Source of the DNA: Mesobacillus subterraneus | GTDB lineage: Bacteria; Bacillota; Bacilli; Bacillales; Cytobacillaceae | NCBI RefSeq assembly: GCF_003937825.1 | Contig: NZ_RSFW01000002.1 | Span: 1-64,000, forward strand | Direction of reading: 5' to 3' | DNA length: 64,000 nt | Shown: positions 41,045-49,465 of the stretch, in pieces | Layout: each line of letters opens with the position of its first letter | How positions within the stretch are numbered: the stretch's first letter is position 1 | Program-made: the position numbers and the translations under genes | Notes under the pieces: model-generated | What the model saw: the letters and a program-made list of their open reading frames with translations, nothing else | The model's database searches: none | What the model was told of the DNA's origin: nothing

Positions 41045-41300
41045 ACGATGGTTTTTGGCATAATCATGACGATTTAGGCTCTCATCACTAAGATTTTTAG
41101 AAAATGACTACGGATTAATCTATTTTAACTACGATCTTTGGCAGTATCACTACGATACACCCCATTATCACACCGATTTTTGGCATTATCACTACGATAT
41201 ACCCCCTTTTCACTACGGTTTTGGGCATAACCACTACGAATTACCTAATTATCACTACGATTTAACTCCTTTTCACTACGAAAAACGCCATTATCACTAC
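41045..41300. repeat. 21-bp-period array upstream of tcyP (array A)
   Basis: From 41131 to 41299 the ACGA core recurs at exactly 21-base steps (41131, 41152, 41173, 41194, 41215, 41236, 41257, 41278, 41299), with a TCACTACGA-like block in each unit. Looser copies extend left to about 41045. Between blocks the sequence varies. The last unit ends CACTACTTTTT. The 605-base gap 40901-41505 otherwise holds a terminator, this array and the tcyP promoter. Confidence 0.93.
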
Positions 41301-41444
41301 TTTTTCCATTAAATGGTTTATAGGCAGCGCCGATCCCAAATGTTTCCTTAAGAAAATTTTTATTGCCGACATCGAACAAACCTGCAATGCATAACTTATA
41401 ATAAATTACTCTTTTGGAGAGGAGAGTGTAATTGTAATCCCGAG

Positions 41445-41473
41445 TTGACTTATCAGAATACATGTATTATAGT
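41445..41473 (+). promoter_or_regulatory. SigA promoter of tcyP
   Basis: TTGACT (41445-41450), 17-base spacer, TATAGT (41468-41473). The start would lie near 41480, 26 bases before the gene. Confidence 0.8.
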
Positions 41474-41505
41474 ATTTCAGAATGATATATTAGGAGGGAA
41501 AATAG

Positions 41506-42894
41506 GTGACCACTGGAATTGTTATTTTAAATATTGCCATTATGCTGGGCATCATTGCCGGACTTTTTTATTTACAGAAGAAACATGTGTCCTTCTCTAA
41601 ACGTGTATTCATTGCGCTGGGAGTCGGAATTGTCTTCGGTTTCGCTTTGCAATACGCTTATGGAGCCGGCTCTGAAGTCATTACTAAAAGTACAGACTGG
41701 TATTCAATTGTAGGAAGCGGCTATGTAAAATTCCTGCAAATGATCGTTATGCCGCTTGTATTCATTTCCATTCTTACCGCTTTTACAAAATTAAAGCTGA
41801 CAAACAATATTGGTAAGATCAGTACGCTGATTCTCGGCTTGCTGGTCGGGACAACAGCAGTTGCGGCTGCTGTCGGGATTGCGACTGCAGTCGGATTCGA
41901 TCTCGAGGCAGTGCAAATCACGCAGGGTGAGGCGGAACAGGCCCGAGCAGAAAAACTCGAAGAAACGTATGGCGGAATTGAAGGCCGTACAATGCCCCAG
42001 CAGATTCTTGACCTGCTGCCAGCGAATCCTTTCCTTGATTTCACAGGAGCACGCCCGACTTCAACAATCTCTGTTGTCATTTTCGCCGCATTCCTGGGAA
42101 TCGCTTATCTTGGTGTCAGGAGGAAATCTCCTGAACAGGCAGAGCTGTTTGCTAAAATAATTGACGCTTTCTATGCGATCATCATGCGAGTCGTGACGCT
42201 GATTCTTCGCCTGACTCCATATGGTGTACTTGCGATCATGACCAAGACAGTCGCATTGAGCGATTTCGATGCGATCCTGAAACTCGGAAAATTCGTAGCA
42301 GCATCTTATGTAGCACTCGCGATCATGTTCGTAATCCACTTGCTATTATTGACTCTCGCGGGATTGAACCCGATCACTTATATTAAAAAGGCATTCCCGG
42401 TTCTTGCATTTGCCTTCACTTCAAGAACGAGTGCCGGAGCATTGCCGCTTAATATCAAAACACAGCGTTCCCTTGGTGTACCGGAAGGCATTGCAAACTT
42501 TGCTGGTTCATTCGGACTTTCCATCGGCCAGAACGGCTGTGCCGGGATTTATCCAGCGATGCTTGCTGTCATGATTGCTCCGACAGTCGGTATCAATCCA
42601 TTATCACCATCATTCATCGCAACCGTGATTGCGATCGTAGCCATCAGTTCATTCGGTGTTGCCGGTGTCGGCGGCGGTGCAACCTTTGCCGCATTGCTCG
42701 TCCTGTCAGCGCTGAACCTGCCAATCGCGCTTGCCGGGTTGCTGATTTCAATCGAGCCTTTGATTGACATGGGACGTACAGCCGTGAATGTCAGCGGATC
42801 CATGACTTCCGGTATCTTAACAAGCAGGATCACGAAAGAAATCGATTCATCCGTCTACACAGATATGAATCAGAAAATCGAAGCGGAAGCATAA
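41506..42894 (+). CDS. tcyP: L-cystine symporter TcyP
   Basis: The 462-residue dicarboxylate/cation-symporter-family protein closely follows B. subtilis TcyP, a high-affinity cystine importer. Matching blocks include YLQKKHVSF-like start, GSGYVKFLQMIVMPLVF, LLPANPFLDFTGARPTSTISVVIFAAFLG, SFGLSIGQNGCAGIYPAML and GVAGVGGGATFAALLVL, cited here by their cores. AGGAGGGA precedes the GTG start. In B. subtilis tcyP responds to cysteine status through CymR; no CymR box was identified. The gene lies between two 21-bp-period arrays. Confidence 0.93.
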   Translation: MTTGIVILNIAIMLGIIAGLFYLQKKHVSFSKRVFIALGVGIVFGFALQYAYGAGSEVITKSTDWYSIVGSGYVKFLQMIVMPLVFISILTAFTKLKLTNNIGKISTLILGLLVGTTAVAAAVGIATAVGFDLEAVQITQGEAEQARAEKLEETYGGIEGRTMPQQILDLLPANPFLDFTGARPTSTISVVIFAAFLGIAYLGVRRKSPEQAELFAKIIDAFYAIIMRVVTLILRLTPYGVLAIMTKTVALSDFDAILKLGKFVAASYVALAIMFVIHLLLLTLAGLNPITYIKKAFPVLAFAFTSRTSAGALPLNIKTQRSLGVPEGIANFAGSFGLSIGQNGCAGIYPAMLAVMIAPTVGINPLSPSFIATVIAIVAISSFGVAGVGGGATFAALLVLSALNLPIALAGLLISIEPLIDMGRTAVNVSGSMTSGILTSRITKEIDSSVYTDMNQKIEAEA

Positions 42895-42899
42895 AAAGG

Positions 42900-42933
42900 A
42901 AGCCAGCCAAAATCACTTTTGGCTGGCTTTTTT
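42900..42933 (+). terminator. terminator of tcyP
   Basis: AGCCAGCCAAAA and TTTTGGCTGGCT form a 12-bp stem around a 4-base loop, followed by TTTTT. Confidence 0.93.
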
Positions 42934-43010
42934 AGGGTTGTTTTTGGAACTCCCATAGGCTCATTGCAACATAGAGGTTAAGAATCAGTTACATAAGGGG
43001 ACGAGTCCTT

Positions 43011-43290
43011 ACGAAAATCCTGTTCATCACGACGAAATAGCCACGAATCTTTATCTAAAATCATGCTCCTCACTACGAAATCGGCAGGATCACTTCGAAA
43101 ATCATGCTCCTCACTACGGAATCGGCAGGAATCATTACGAAAATGATCCCCAACACTACGAAATTGCCAGGAATCCCTACGGAAATCATGTTTATCACTA
43201 CGAAATCGCATTAATGCACTACGAAATCGCAATAATTCACTACGAAAAATGGCATTTTCACTACGATTTCAGCCTTCATCACTACTTTTT
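43011..43290. repeat. 21-bp-period array downstream of tcyP (array B)
   Basis: The core recurs at 21-base steps from 43095 to 43284 (43095, 43116, 43137, 43158, 43179, 43200, 43221, 43242, 43263, 43284), with looser copies from 43011. Units read CACTACGAAATCG plus variable bases. The orientation is the same as in array A, and the last unit again ends CACTACTTTTTC. No gene lies in 42935-43343. Confidence 0.93.
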
Positions 43291-43343
43291 CTATATATTA
43301 GGCGTTGATTCGTACCCACACAATAAGACTCTGCCTCTTTCTT

Positions 43344-43922
43344 TCAAGCCATCCCTTCGCGCTTGATTACACAGATCGAAGTCATGGCTCCGACGCATAT
43401 GATTGTCAGCAGGGAGTAAGTGAATTTTTCCAATCCGATTACGTTCAATCCTGCTAAAATCACCAGGCCATCGATTGCAAAAATAAGAATGCCGACGTTC
43501 ACGGAGACGAATTTATGAATCAATTGGGCAAGAAGATCGGTACCGCCTGTGCTTGTTTCATGCCGCAGCATGAGACCGATTCCGCAGCCTACAAGCAATC
43601 CTCCGATAATGGCACTTGGCAGTATGCCAAGGCTCCATTCTTTTGCGACGGGTGCGAAAAGGTCGATGAACAAACTTGAAATCATCAATCCATGAAGACT
43701 GTGGAAAAAATATCTGCGTTCAAGAAACCATGCGAGAAAATAGAGAGGAATGCTTAAGAACAGGATGGTCAATCCTGTTGGCCAGCCATAAAAATAATGC
43801 ATGATTAAACCTAGTCCAATCATTCCGCCATCGAGCAGATGATGAGGCACTAGAAAGCCATTTACACCTATTCCCAGCAACAAACTGCCAACCAAAACAG
43901 CGAGAACCTTACCTGCCACCAT
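43344..43922 (-). CDS. YitT-family membrane protein
   Basis: The 192-residue protein has five to six hydrophobic segments and the YitT motif set: LLLGIGVNGFLVPHHLLDGGMIGLGL near the start and MLRHETSTGGTDLLAQLIHK in the middle (cores GVNGFLVP and STGGTDLLA). It lacks the C-terminal DUF2179 domain of longer members. Function unknown. No strong ribosome site is seen before the ATG. Stands alone. Confidence 0.82.
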   Translation of the reverse strand: MVAGKVLAVLVGSLLLGIGVNGFLVPHHLLDGGMIGLGLIMHYFYGWPTGLTILFLSIPLYFLAWFLERRYFFHSLHGLMISSLFIDLFAPVAKEWSLGILPSAIIGGLLVGCGIGLMLRHETSTGGTDLLAQLIHKFVSVNVGILIFAIDGLVILAGLNVIGLEKFTYSLLTIICVGAMTSICVIKREGMA

Positions 43923-43987
43923 TCATCACCAGCCTTGTCCTTCTTCCACTATTTTTATGAAAAAAGACGAGCAATAGAACAGGGCCA

Positions 43988-44016
43988 ATAAAAAAGAACC
44001 CGCTGTGCAGCGGGTC
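43988..44016 (-). terminator. terminator of the second purine permease gene
   Basis: On the minus strand ACCCGCTG and CAGCGGGT form a GC-rich stem, followed by TTCTTTTTT. Confidence 0.88.
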
Positions 44017-44021
44017 CGGAT

Positions 44022-45323
44022 TTAATGCGGTAAATAAGCTAGCTGGTAAAAGAACAGTACGGCAAAGACGTAGAGTAATGGATGTACCTCGCGCCATCTG
44101 CCTTTTACTACTTTAAGCAAAGGATAAGAAATGAAACCTAGCGCAATTCCTGTTGCGATACTGGAAGTCAGCGGCATGCTCAGGATGATCAGGAATGCAG
44201 GGAAGGCTTCATCCAGCTGATCCCAAGTGATGTGTGAAATGCTTCCCATCATCAAGCTTCCAACAATGATCAATGCGGGTGCTGTGATTGCTGACAATCC
44301 TGAAACCGCACCAACAAGCGGCCCGAAGAAAGCAGCGACAATGAACAGACCTGCAACCGTTAATGAAGTAAGACCTGTACGCCCGCCTGCAGCGACACCA
44401 GAGGAAGATTCAATGTAGGCTGTTGTCGGGCTCGTTCCGAACATGGCACCGGCAGCTGTAGCGATTGAATCTGACAGCAAGGCTTCTCTTGCGCGCGGCA
44501 TTTTATCGCCCTTCATAAGGCCGGCCTGGTGGGCCACGCCAATCATCGTTCCAGTTGTATCAAAGATTGTTACAAGAATGAATGAAAACACGACTGCATA
44601 TAAGCTGTTCTGGATAACATCCATTAAGGCAGTCCACGGATTCAGTACGATCATGCCTTCAGGCAGGGTCGGCATTGACATTAAGCCTTCTTTGAAGTCG
44701 AGCTGTCCAGTAAAGAAAGCGATGACTCCAGTGACGACCATTCCTAAAAACAATGCACCGTTGATATTAAGCATCATAAAAACAAGCGTTACCGCAAGCC
44801 CGACTAAAGCAAGCAAGGCGGAAGGCGAGTGCAGGTCGCCTAGAGCAACCAGATTCGTTGGGTGGTCTGTGATGATTCCGGTCAGGCGCAATCCGATAAA
44901 GGCGATGAACAAACCAATACCGGCCGTGATGCCATGCTTCAGATTGACTGGAATCGCTTCAATCAATTTTTCACGGAAAGGAGTCAAAGACAGGATGACA
45001 AATATTAAACCTGCAATGAAAACAGCGGCAAATGCTGTTTCATAGGTAATGTTCTGGTGATTGCCAACTACCGAGTAGGCAAAGTAAGCGTTGAGCCCCA
45101 TACCTGGAGCAATCGCGATTGGATAATTAGCGAATAAGCCCATCCATAGCGTACCAATGACAGCTGCGATGATCGTCGCTGTAAAAACCTGTTCGAAAGG
45201 GACACCGGCATCAGCCAGGATGATTGGGTTGACGACCACGATATAGACCATAGTGAAAAATGTCGTGATACCGGCCATCATTTCTGTTTTTACATTCGTG
45301 TTGTGCTCTTTTAATTTAAACAT
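44022..45323 (-). CDS. pbuG: NCS2 hypoxanthine/guanine permease
   Basis: The 433-residue permease resembles B. subtilis PbuG through FTATIIAAVIGTLWMGLFANYPIAIAPGMGLNAYFAY and LTPFREKLIEAIPVNLKHGI (cited by cores ANYPIAIAPGMGLNAYF and FREKLIEAIP). It would import hypoxanthine and guanine. GGAGGAACTC precedes the ATG at 45323. Unlike the paralogue at 23461-24753 it has no riboswitch; instead two PurR-like boxes overlap its promoter. Confidence 0.88.
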   Translation of the reverse strand: MFKLKEHNTNVKTEMMAGITTFFTMVYIVVVNPIILADAGVPFEQVFTATIIAAVIGTLWMGLFANYPIAIAPGMGLNAYFAYSVVGNHQNITYETAFAAVFIAGLIFVILSLTPFREKLIEAIPVNLKHGITAGIGLFIAFIGLRLTGIITDHPTNLVALGDLHSPSALLALVGLAVTLVFMMLNINGALFLGMVVTGVIAFFTGQLDFKEGLMSMPTLPEGMIVLNPWTALMDVIQNSLYAVVFSFILVTIFDTTGTMIGVAHQAGLMKGDKMPRAREALLSDSIATAAGAMFGTSPTTAYIESSSGVAAGGRTGLTSLTVAGLFIVAAFFGPLVGAVSGLSAITAPALIIVGSLMMGSISHITWDQLDEAFPAFLIILSMPLTSSIATGIALGFISYPLLKVVKGRWREVHPLLYVFAVLFFYQLAYLPH

Positions 45324-45335
45324 GAGTTCCTCCAA

Positions 45336-45393
45336 AAATACGAACGATTTTAAACACAATTTATATAATATTCGTTTATAGGGTATTTTACAA
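45336..45393 (-). promoter_or_regulatory. promoter with two PurBox-like sites
   Basis: Minus strand TTGTAA (45393-45388), 17 bases, TATTAT (45370-45365). AAATACGAACGAT (45336-45348, + strand) and ATAAACGAATATT (minus, 45379-45367) each match the PurR box AWWWCCGAACWWT with two mismatches, and they are inverted, 18 bases apart; known pairs are 16-17 apart. PurR control of pbuG is established in B. subtilis. Confidence 0.55.
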
Positions 45394-45461
45394 GTGTGAG
45401 TTTGAAAAAAAACGGTTTTTTTGTCGATGTTATTCTTTCGTCATGTAGTTTTCCCAGCAAA

Positions 45462-45486
45462 TAAAAAAAGGACTCATTAGAGTCCT
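45462..45486 (-). terminator. terminator of the DHODH-like fusion gene
   Basis: On the minus strand AGGACTC and GAGTCCT pair around TAAT, followed by TTTTTTTATTT. It touches the stop codon. Confidence 0.85.
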
Positions 45487-47312
45487 CAATAGTTTTGCGC
45501 TTTGAAGTAATCTTTAGTCAGCCACAGGCCTGCAATATATAAACCTAAAGCGAAATATGCAGGCAGCAGGTGGATAAAATCGATGTAGCCAATATACAGA
45601 TGTGTAAAGATTCCTGTAGTAAAAGCAGGTATGCCTCCAATAAAAAGCGTCTTCCAAATCCAGGCTGCGCCTTCCTGGAATCCCCACAGTGCCATCGACA
45701 GCACTAAAAGGCCAACACTGAAAAGGGCGCTCCCAAACCCTGCCCTGTCATGAGCAATGACAGGAATCAGTTTCTCGTTTAGTGCATTCATCTGCTCCGG
45801 TGTCATGCAAATATATTGCAGGTCGGTATCAACAAAGACATAAGTTGCTCCTATCGTTGAGATGACGATTCCCCCAAGGACGAATGAAAAGCCTAGTACC
45901 ACAAACAGCAGCTGACCAAATACTGCCTTTTTCCAGGCCGTATGATTGGTGCGATTTTTGGAAGTTGGTGATTCATTGGCTGTGCGCGTCTTCCGGTAGC
46001 CGATCAGGTAAAAGGGAAGCAGCACCAGCCAAAACAGGGCATGAAGCCAATCAAAATAACCGAAACCGAGAAAAAGCAAAATTCCAAGGAATCCAGTGAT
46101 TGCCCCAATGTCGAATGCCCTTCTTGCCCAGTGAAGTCCGTATCGGATGCCATGCCTGGCCAGCTGCATATAAATATAACCGCCGGATATCATCGTTCCG
46201 GCAAGTGTCATCCGGTCATGGGACATGAATTTATAGAGCGTAGGATTGTAGGCCATCAATTCCAGCCTTGTCATCTGCAGGAATGCTTCATCATAAAACA
46301 GAATGACCCTGGTAAAGCTGAAGAACAGGACAATCGCTCCGCCAAGTAGGATGAACAAACCGAAAAGCCAATACCAGATCCATCCTGGCAACTCTTCTTT
46401 CTTGTCAGAACGATCATCCAACAGTGCTTCATTAATCCTCTTCGGAAGACCAGGGCCAGATGCGATATACCCTCCGGAAAGAAGGACAAGTTCAGCGCCT
46501 GAGTTAAAAAGGGATAAGGCATCAGCCGGTTCAACAACTCCACCTGAGGCAACCAGCGGCAAATCAAGCTCTTTTTTTAACATTTTTAGCGTGGTCGCCA
46601 TTTCTTCTGTCTGCTGCAAAGGCAGCCTCAGCATTCCGCCGTCACTCACAGCATTCTCATCAACCATGATTCCATTCGCCGATACACTTAACTTCTTTAG
46701 TTTTATTAAACTTTCTCTGGCAGAAGTATGCTCTACGGCCAAAAGGACAGGCTTGTTTTCTAACGTCTTTTTTAACTGCAGCAGTTCGTCTGCATCCTTA
46801 ATTAAGTCTATGTCAATGACAAAGATATCACCAAAGTCTTTAAGGGTTCCAGCAACTTCCGATGGTTCGCCCAGCCTGATGAACATTGGGACAGAGCGAT
46901 TATTAAGCTTTGTTATTTTGTTGACGGCGGCATCCAATCCGACTGATTCATTCATTTTTGGTAAAAGCAGATCTTCACCCGTAATCTTGGCTGCTTTTTC
47001 ATTATTGTTTTGCTCCAGAGTAACCGGCCCAATTTCAAGCAGGCCAAAACCCAGATGCGGGATTGCTTGTATACCGGATAGCTGGGGGTCGATTTTTCCG
47101 CTGAGTCCGACTGGGCTCTTGAATGTAGTTCCGAACAGGGTATGTGAAAGTTTTTCCGAGGGAGACATATGTCCAAGGAACTCAATGAAAGACCTGCCGC
47201 CAGGGATGCTGGAAATGATGGACATTCCGCGGTGGATGAATTCACGCCCGGTATTGCCAGGAAGGCGCTGCAGCCATGGTTTGAATAGGGGATGATAAGA
47301 CCAATCAGGCAT
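45486..47312 (-). CDS. dihydroorotate-dehydrogenase-like domain fused to a polytopic membrane domain
   Basis: The 608-residue protein starts with a class-2 DHODH-like barrel (about 1-300): LFGTTFKSPVGLSGKID, LGFGLLEIGPVT, LPLVASGGVVEPADALSLF and LLSGGYIASGPGLPKRI match FMN-binding parts of PyrD. The catalytic serine region (NxSSPNT in true enzymes) is not visible, so dihydroorotate oxidation is doubtful. From about residue 315 to the end are roughly eight membrane helices of unknown family. GGAGGTC precedes the ATG. Transcribed alone. Possible roles are a membrane flavoprotein or a sensor; both are inference. Confidence 0.78.
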   Translation of the reverse strand: MPDWSYHPLFKPWLQRLPGNTGREFIHRGMSIISSIPGGRSFIEFLGHMSPSEKLSHTLFGTTFKSPVGLSGKIDPQLSGIQAIPHLGFGLLEIGPVTLEQNNNEKAAKITGEDLLLPKMNESVGLDAAVNKITKLNNRSVPMFIRLGEPSEVAGTLKDFGDIFVIDIDLIKDADELLQLKKTLENKPVLLAVEHTSARESLIKLKKLSVSANGIMVDENAVSDGGMLRLPLQQTEEMATTLKMLKKELDLPLVASGGVVEPADALSLFNSGAELVLLSGGYIASGPGLPKRINEALLDDRSDKKEELPGWIWYWLFGLFILLGGAIVLFFSFTRVILFYDEAFLQMTRLELMAYNPTLYKFMSHDRMTLAGTMISGGYIYMQLARHGIRYGLHWARRAFDIGAITGFLGILLFLGFGYFDWLHALFWLVLLPFYLIGYRKTRTANESPTSKNRTNHTAWKKAVFGQLLFVVLGFSFVLGGIVISTIGATYVFVDTDLQYICMTPEQMNALNEKLIPVIAHDRAGFGSALFSVGLLVLSMALWGFQEGAAWIWKTLFIGGIPAFTTGIFTHLYIGYIDFIHLLPAYFALGLYIAGLWLTKDYFKAQNY

Positions 47313-47474
47313 AATGACCTCCAGATGGTTATAGCTTATTATTCATTGTAACGTAAATGAAGATTCCTTTGGTATCGGATTTACAGAACATTTTGCTCTC
47401 AAGTCTGGAAGTACGAATAAAACGAAATGCTTCAAGCAAAAATAGTGGAGAAATCGATTGTGGAGGTAAGGAAT

Positions 47475-47657
47475 ATGGATGTTAATCGCGTGAAACAAAT
47501 ACTTTCTTCATCAGCAGAAATCGATGTCACCTACAATGGTGCATCTGTGTGGATTGATCAATTGAACGAGGATGGACGCACAGCGACTGTCCATCTGCGG
47601 GGGCCGCTTGAGGAAAGGACGACCGTTGAAATCTCGGAACTTCATGAAAGATCATAA
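47475..47657 (+). CDS. sspH: small acid-soluble spore protein H (second copy)
   Basis: The 60-residue product follows the SspH pattern: MDVNRVKQILSSSAEIDV, then VWIDQLNEDGRTATVHL and TVEISELHERS. It diverges from the copy at 30553-30732, so the two are old paralogues. GGAGGTAAGG precedes the ATG at 47475. GAATA at 47415-47419 followed 18 bases later by AAAAATA is a weak match to a sigma-G promoter. Confidence 0.85.
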   Translation: MDVNRVKQILSSSAEIDVTYNGASVWIDQLNEDGRTATVHLRGPLEERTTVEISELHERS

Positions 47658-47689
47658 GTCTTGAAGAAAGGCTCTTTTCGTAAACTTTG

Positions 47690-47888
47690 TTGCCTTCAGA
47701 CACAAAAATAAAAATCGGTTGCTGGATTTTTACGGGTTTTGAAAGCCTATTGGTTAAGGAGCAGTAAGAAAGAGCCCCGAAGCCTTACAGACTGCGGTAA
47801 AGTTAAAATATACGAAACGCAAGAATCAATACGGAAACAGCCTAAAGAAATGACCGCCGAATGCAAATTAGTGTACGGCGGTTTTTTA
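47690..47888 (+). other. candidate transcribed leader or small RNA with terminator
   Basis: No convincing protein is coded between sspH and the next gene. The segment ends in a terminator, ACCGCCG (47853-47859) pairing with CGGCGGT (47876-47882) followed by TTTTTT, yet the next coding sequence starts 70 bases later. Other GC-rich blocks (GGAGCAGTAAGAAAGAGCCCCGAAGCC, cited as a region at 47758-47784) suggest structure. I could not match a known riboswitch class. It may equally be a repeated intergenic element. Confidence 0.4.
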
Positions 47889-47960
47889 GTATGGCACAAT
47901 GTAAATAATACCTATAGTGGTTTTAACCAGTTTTGGTGAAAAGCGAAAGGAGAGATGGAA

Positions 47961-48344
47961 ATGTTTCATTATACGGTTGAAGTGGACAAGTCTTTGGACG
48001 AAGCGGTATCCGCTCTTGAAGCAAGCTTGAAGAATGAGAAGTTTGGTGTTCTTTGGTCCTTGAACATGAAGGAAACACTAGCTGGCAAAGGGGTAGAACT
48101 GGATGGAGATTACATCATCCTTGAGGTCTGCAACCCGCATGAAGCAAAAAGGGTTTTGGAAAAAAGTCCGCTCGTAAGCTATTTCCTTCCTTGTAAAATT
48201 GTCGTATACAAAGAGGACGGTTCAACAAAGGTAGGTCTTCCAAAACCAACTGAATTGATTAAATTCGTAGAGAATGAAGAACTGCAAGCCATCGCTTCCG
48301 ATATTGAACACAGGCTGATTGGCGCGATCGACAGCATTAAATAA
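47961..48344 (+). CDS. DUF302-family protein
   Basis: The 127-residue protein fits the DUF302 fold: an opening FHYTVEVDKSLDEAVSALEASLKNEKFGVLW region (core KFGVLWSLNM), LEVCNPHEAKRVLE and SYFLPCKIVVYKED. The domain is small, often found near redox or metal proteins, with no known activity. AAAGGAG stands eight bases before ATG 47961; ATG 47955 is too close to it. Confidence 0.85.
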   Translation: MFHYTVEVDKSLDEAVSALEASLKNEKFGVLWSLNMKETLAGKGVELDGDYIILEVCNPHEAKRVLEKSPLVSYFLPCKIVVYKEDGSTKVGLPKPTELIKFVENEELQAIASDIEHRLIGAIDSIK

Positions 48345-48352
48345 TCATCTGG

Positions 48353-48386
48353 AAAAGCCCGGGATTCGATCCCCGGGCTTTTTTCT
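48353..48386 (+). terminator. terminator of the DUF302 gene
   Basis: AAAAGCCCGGG and CCCGGGCTTTT form an 11-bp stem, followed by T residues. Confidence 0.93.
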
Positions 48387-48425
48387 TTGCTGTAAAAAAG
48401 GAAAAGCCCATTTTCGAAAAAGAAT

Positions 48426-48452
48426 TTGTCCTGCTGTTTAGGACAATTTTTT
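48426..48452 (+). terminator. second terminator-like hairpin
   Basis: TTGTCCT and AGGACAA form a 7-bp stem around GCTGTTT, followed by TTTTTT. It lies 40 bases beyond the first terminator. Confidence 0.8.
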
Positions 48453-48513
48453 GCCGGGAACGTAAGTAGCAAACAAGGAAAAATTTCGGCCGTGGTGCCG
48501 TTTATATAGATTA

Positions 48514-48538
48514 GCGGCTGCCGGTGGGCAGCCGTTTT
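48514..48538 (+). terminator. third terminator-like hairpin before ytbE
   Basis: CGGCTGCC and GGCAGCCG form an 8-bp GC-rich stem around GGTG, followed by TTTTGATTT. It lies 53 bases before the ytbE start. Confidence 0.75.
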
Positions 48539-48590
48539 GATTTGTCATTCATGCAGTTCGAGGGATAAAATAAATAAAAGGAGTGGTCAC

Positions 48591-49418
48591 ATGGGAAGTA
48601 TTTTCTATAAGGTAACTCTACATAACGGAGTTGAAATGCCTGCGTTTGGTCTGGGTGTCTACAAAGTTGAGGAGGGCACTCAGATCGAGAAAACCATCCA
48701 GACTGCACTTGATCTTGGATACGGGCTGATTGATACAGCCTCTTTTTACGAAAATGAAGAAGGTGTCGGCCAGGCTGTCCGCAATAGCGGTATACCGCGT
48801 GAAGACCTGTTCATTACCACAAAGGTATGGAACTCTGACCAGGGTTATGACGAAACTTTGAGAGCATTCGAGCTTAGCATGGAAAAGCTTGGGCTTGATT
48901 ATCTTGATCTTTATCTTGTCCATTGGCCCGTAAAAGGCAAATATTTAGACACATGGCGAGCGCTTGAGAAGCTATATCGTGAAGGAAGGGTAAAGGCAAT
49001 TGGTGTAAGTAATTTCAAGGTCCATCACCTGGAAGACCTATTGCTCCATTCAAACGAAAAACCGGTGATCAATCAGGTCGAGCTGCATCCATTGTTATCT
49101 CAAGCGGAGCTCCGACAGTTCTGCCAGCAGAAAGAAATCAAAGTGGAAGCCTGGTCGCCTTTATCGCGGGGGAGATTCTTTGATGAACCCGTTCTTGGGG
49201 AAATTGCTGAAAAATATGGCAAGACTCCTGCACAGGTGATATTGCGATGGCACCTTCAACATCAAATTATCCCGATACCAAAATCGGTAACACCTGCGAG
49301 GCTTAAAGAAAATGCTGACATTTTCGACTTCCAGCTGACAGCAAGGGAAATGGAAGAGATTGACGAACTAAACAGAAACGAGCGATTTGGTGCTGACCCT
49401 GATTCATTTGATTTTTGA
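48591..49418 (+). CDS. ytbE: aldo/keto reductase YtbE
   Basis: The 275-residue NADPH-dependent aldo/keto reductase is most like B. subtilis YtbE. Catalytic residues are Asp and Tyr in LIDTASFYENEE, Lys in ITTKVW and His in LVHWP; the cofactor site IPKSVTPARL lies near the C terminus. It shares more than half its sequence with the yvgN product encoded at 19391-20221. AAAGGAGTGG stands before the ATG. Confidence 0.92.
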   Translation: MGSIFYKVTLHNGVEMPAFGLGVYKVEEGTQIEKTIQTALDLGYGLIDTASFYENEEGVGQAVRNSGIPREDLFITTKVWNSDQGYDETLRAFELSMEKLGLDYLDLYLVHWPVKGKYLDTWRALEKLYREGRVKAIGVSNFKVHHLEDLLLHSNEKPVINQVELHPLLSQAELRQFCQQKEIKVEAWSPLSRGRFFDEPVLGEIAEKYGKTPAQVILRWHLQHQIIPIPKSVTPARLKENADIFDFQLTAREMEEIDELNRNERFGADPDSFDF

Positions 49419-49431
49419 ATAAGGATATTTC

Positions 49432-49465
49432 AACGGACTGAATTTTATTCAGCCCGTTTTTTTTA
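49432..49465 (+). terminator. terminator of ytbE
   Basis: AACGG-CTGAA pairs with TTCAG-CCGTT (one internal mismatch) around TTTTA, followed by eight T residues. Confidence 0.85.

Noticed and set aside
40591-41067. Minus-strand 158-codon frame over the glutaredoxin gene
   Set aside because: It is antisense to a clear glutaredoxin frame, its terminator and part of a repeat array; no ribosome site.
42978-43232. Minus-strand 84-codon frame with repeated FRSD units
   Set aside because: The seven-residue repeat is the direct result of the 21-bp DNA period; no ribosome site, and the same pattern in array A is interrupted by stops.
47739-47939. 66-codon frame between sspH and the DUF302 gene
   Set aside because: It spans a terminator hairpin, has no ribosome site and resembles no protein.
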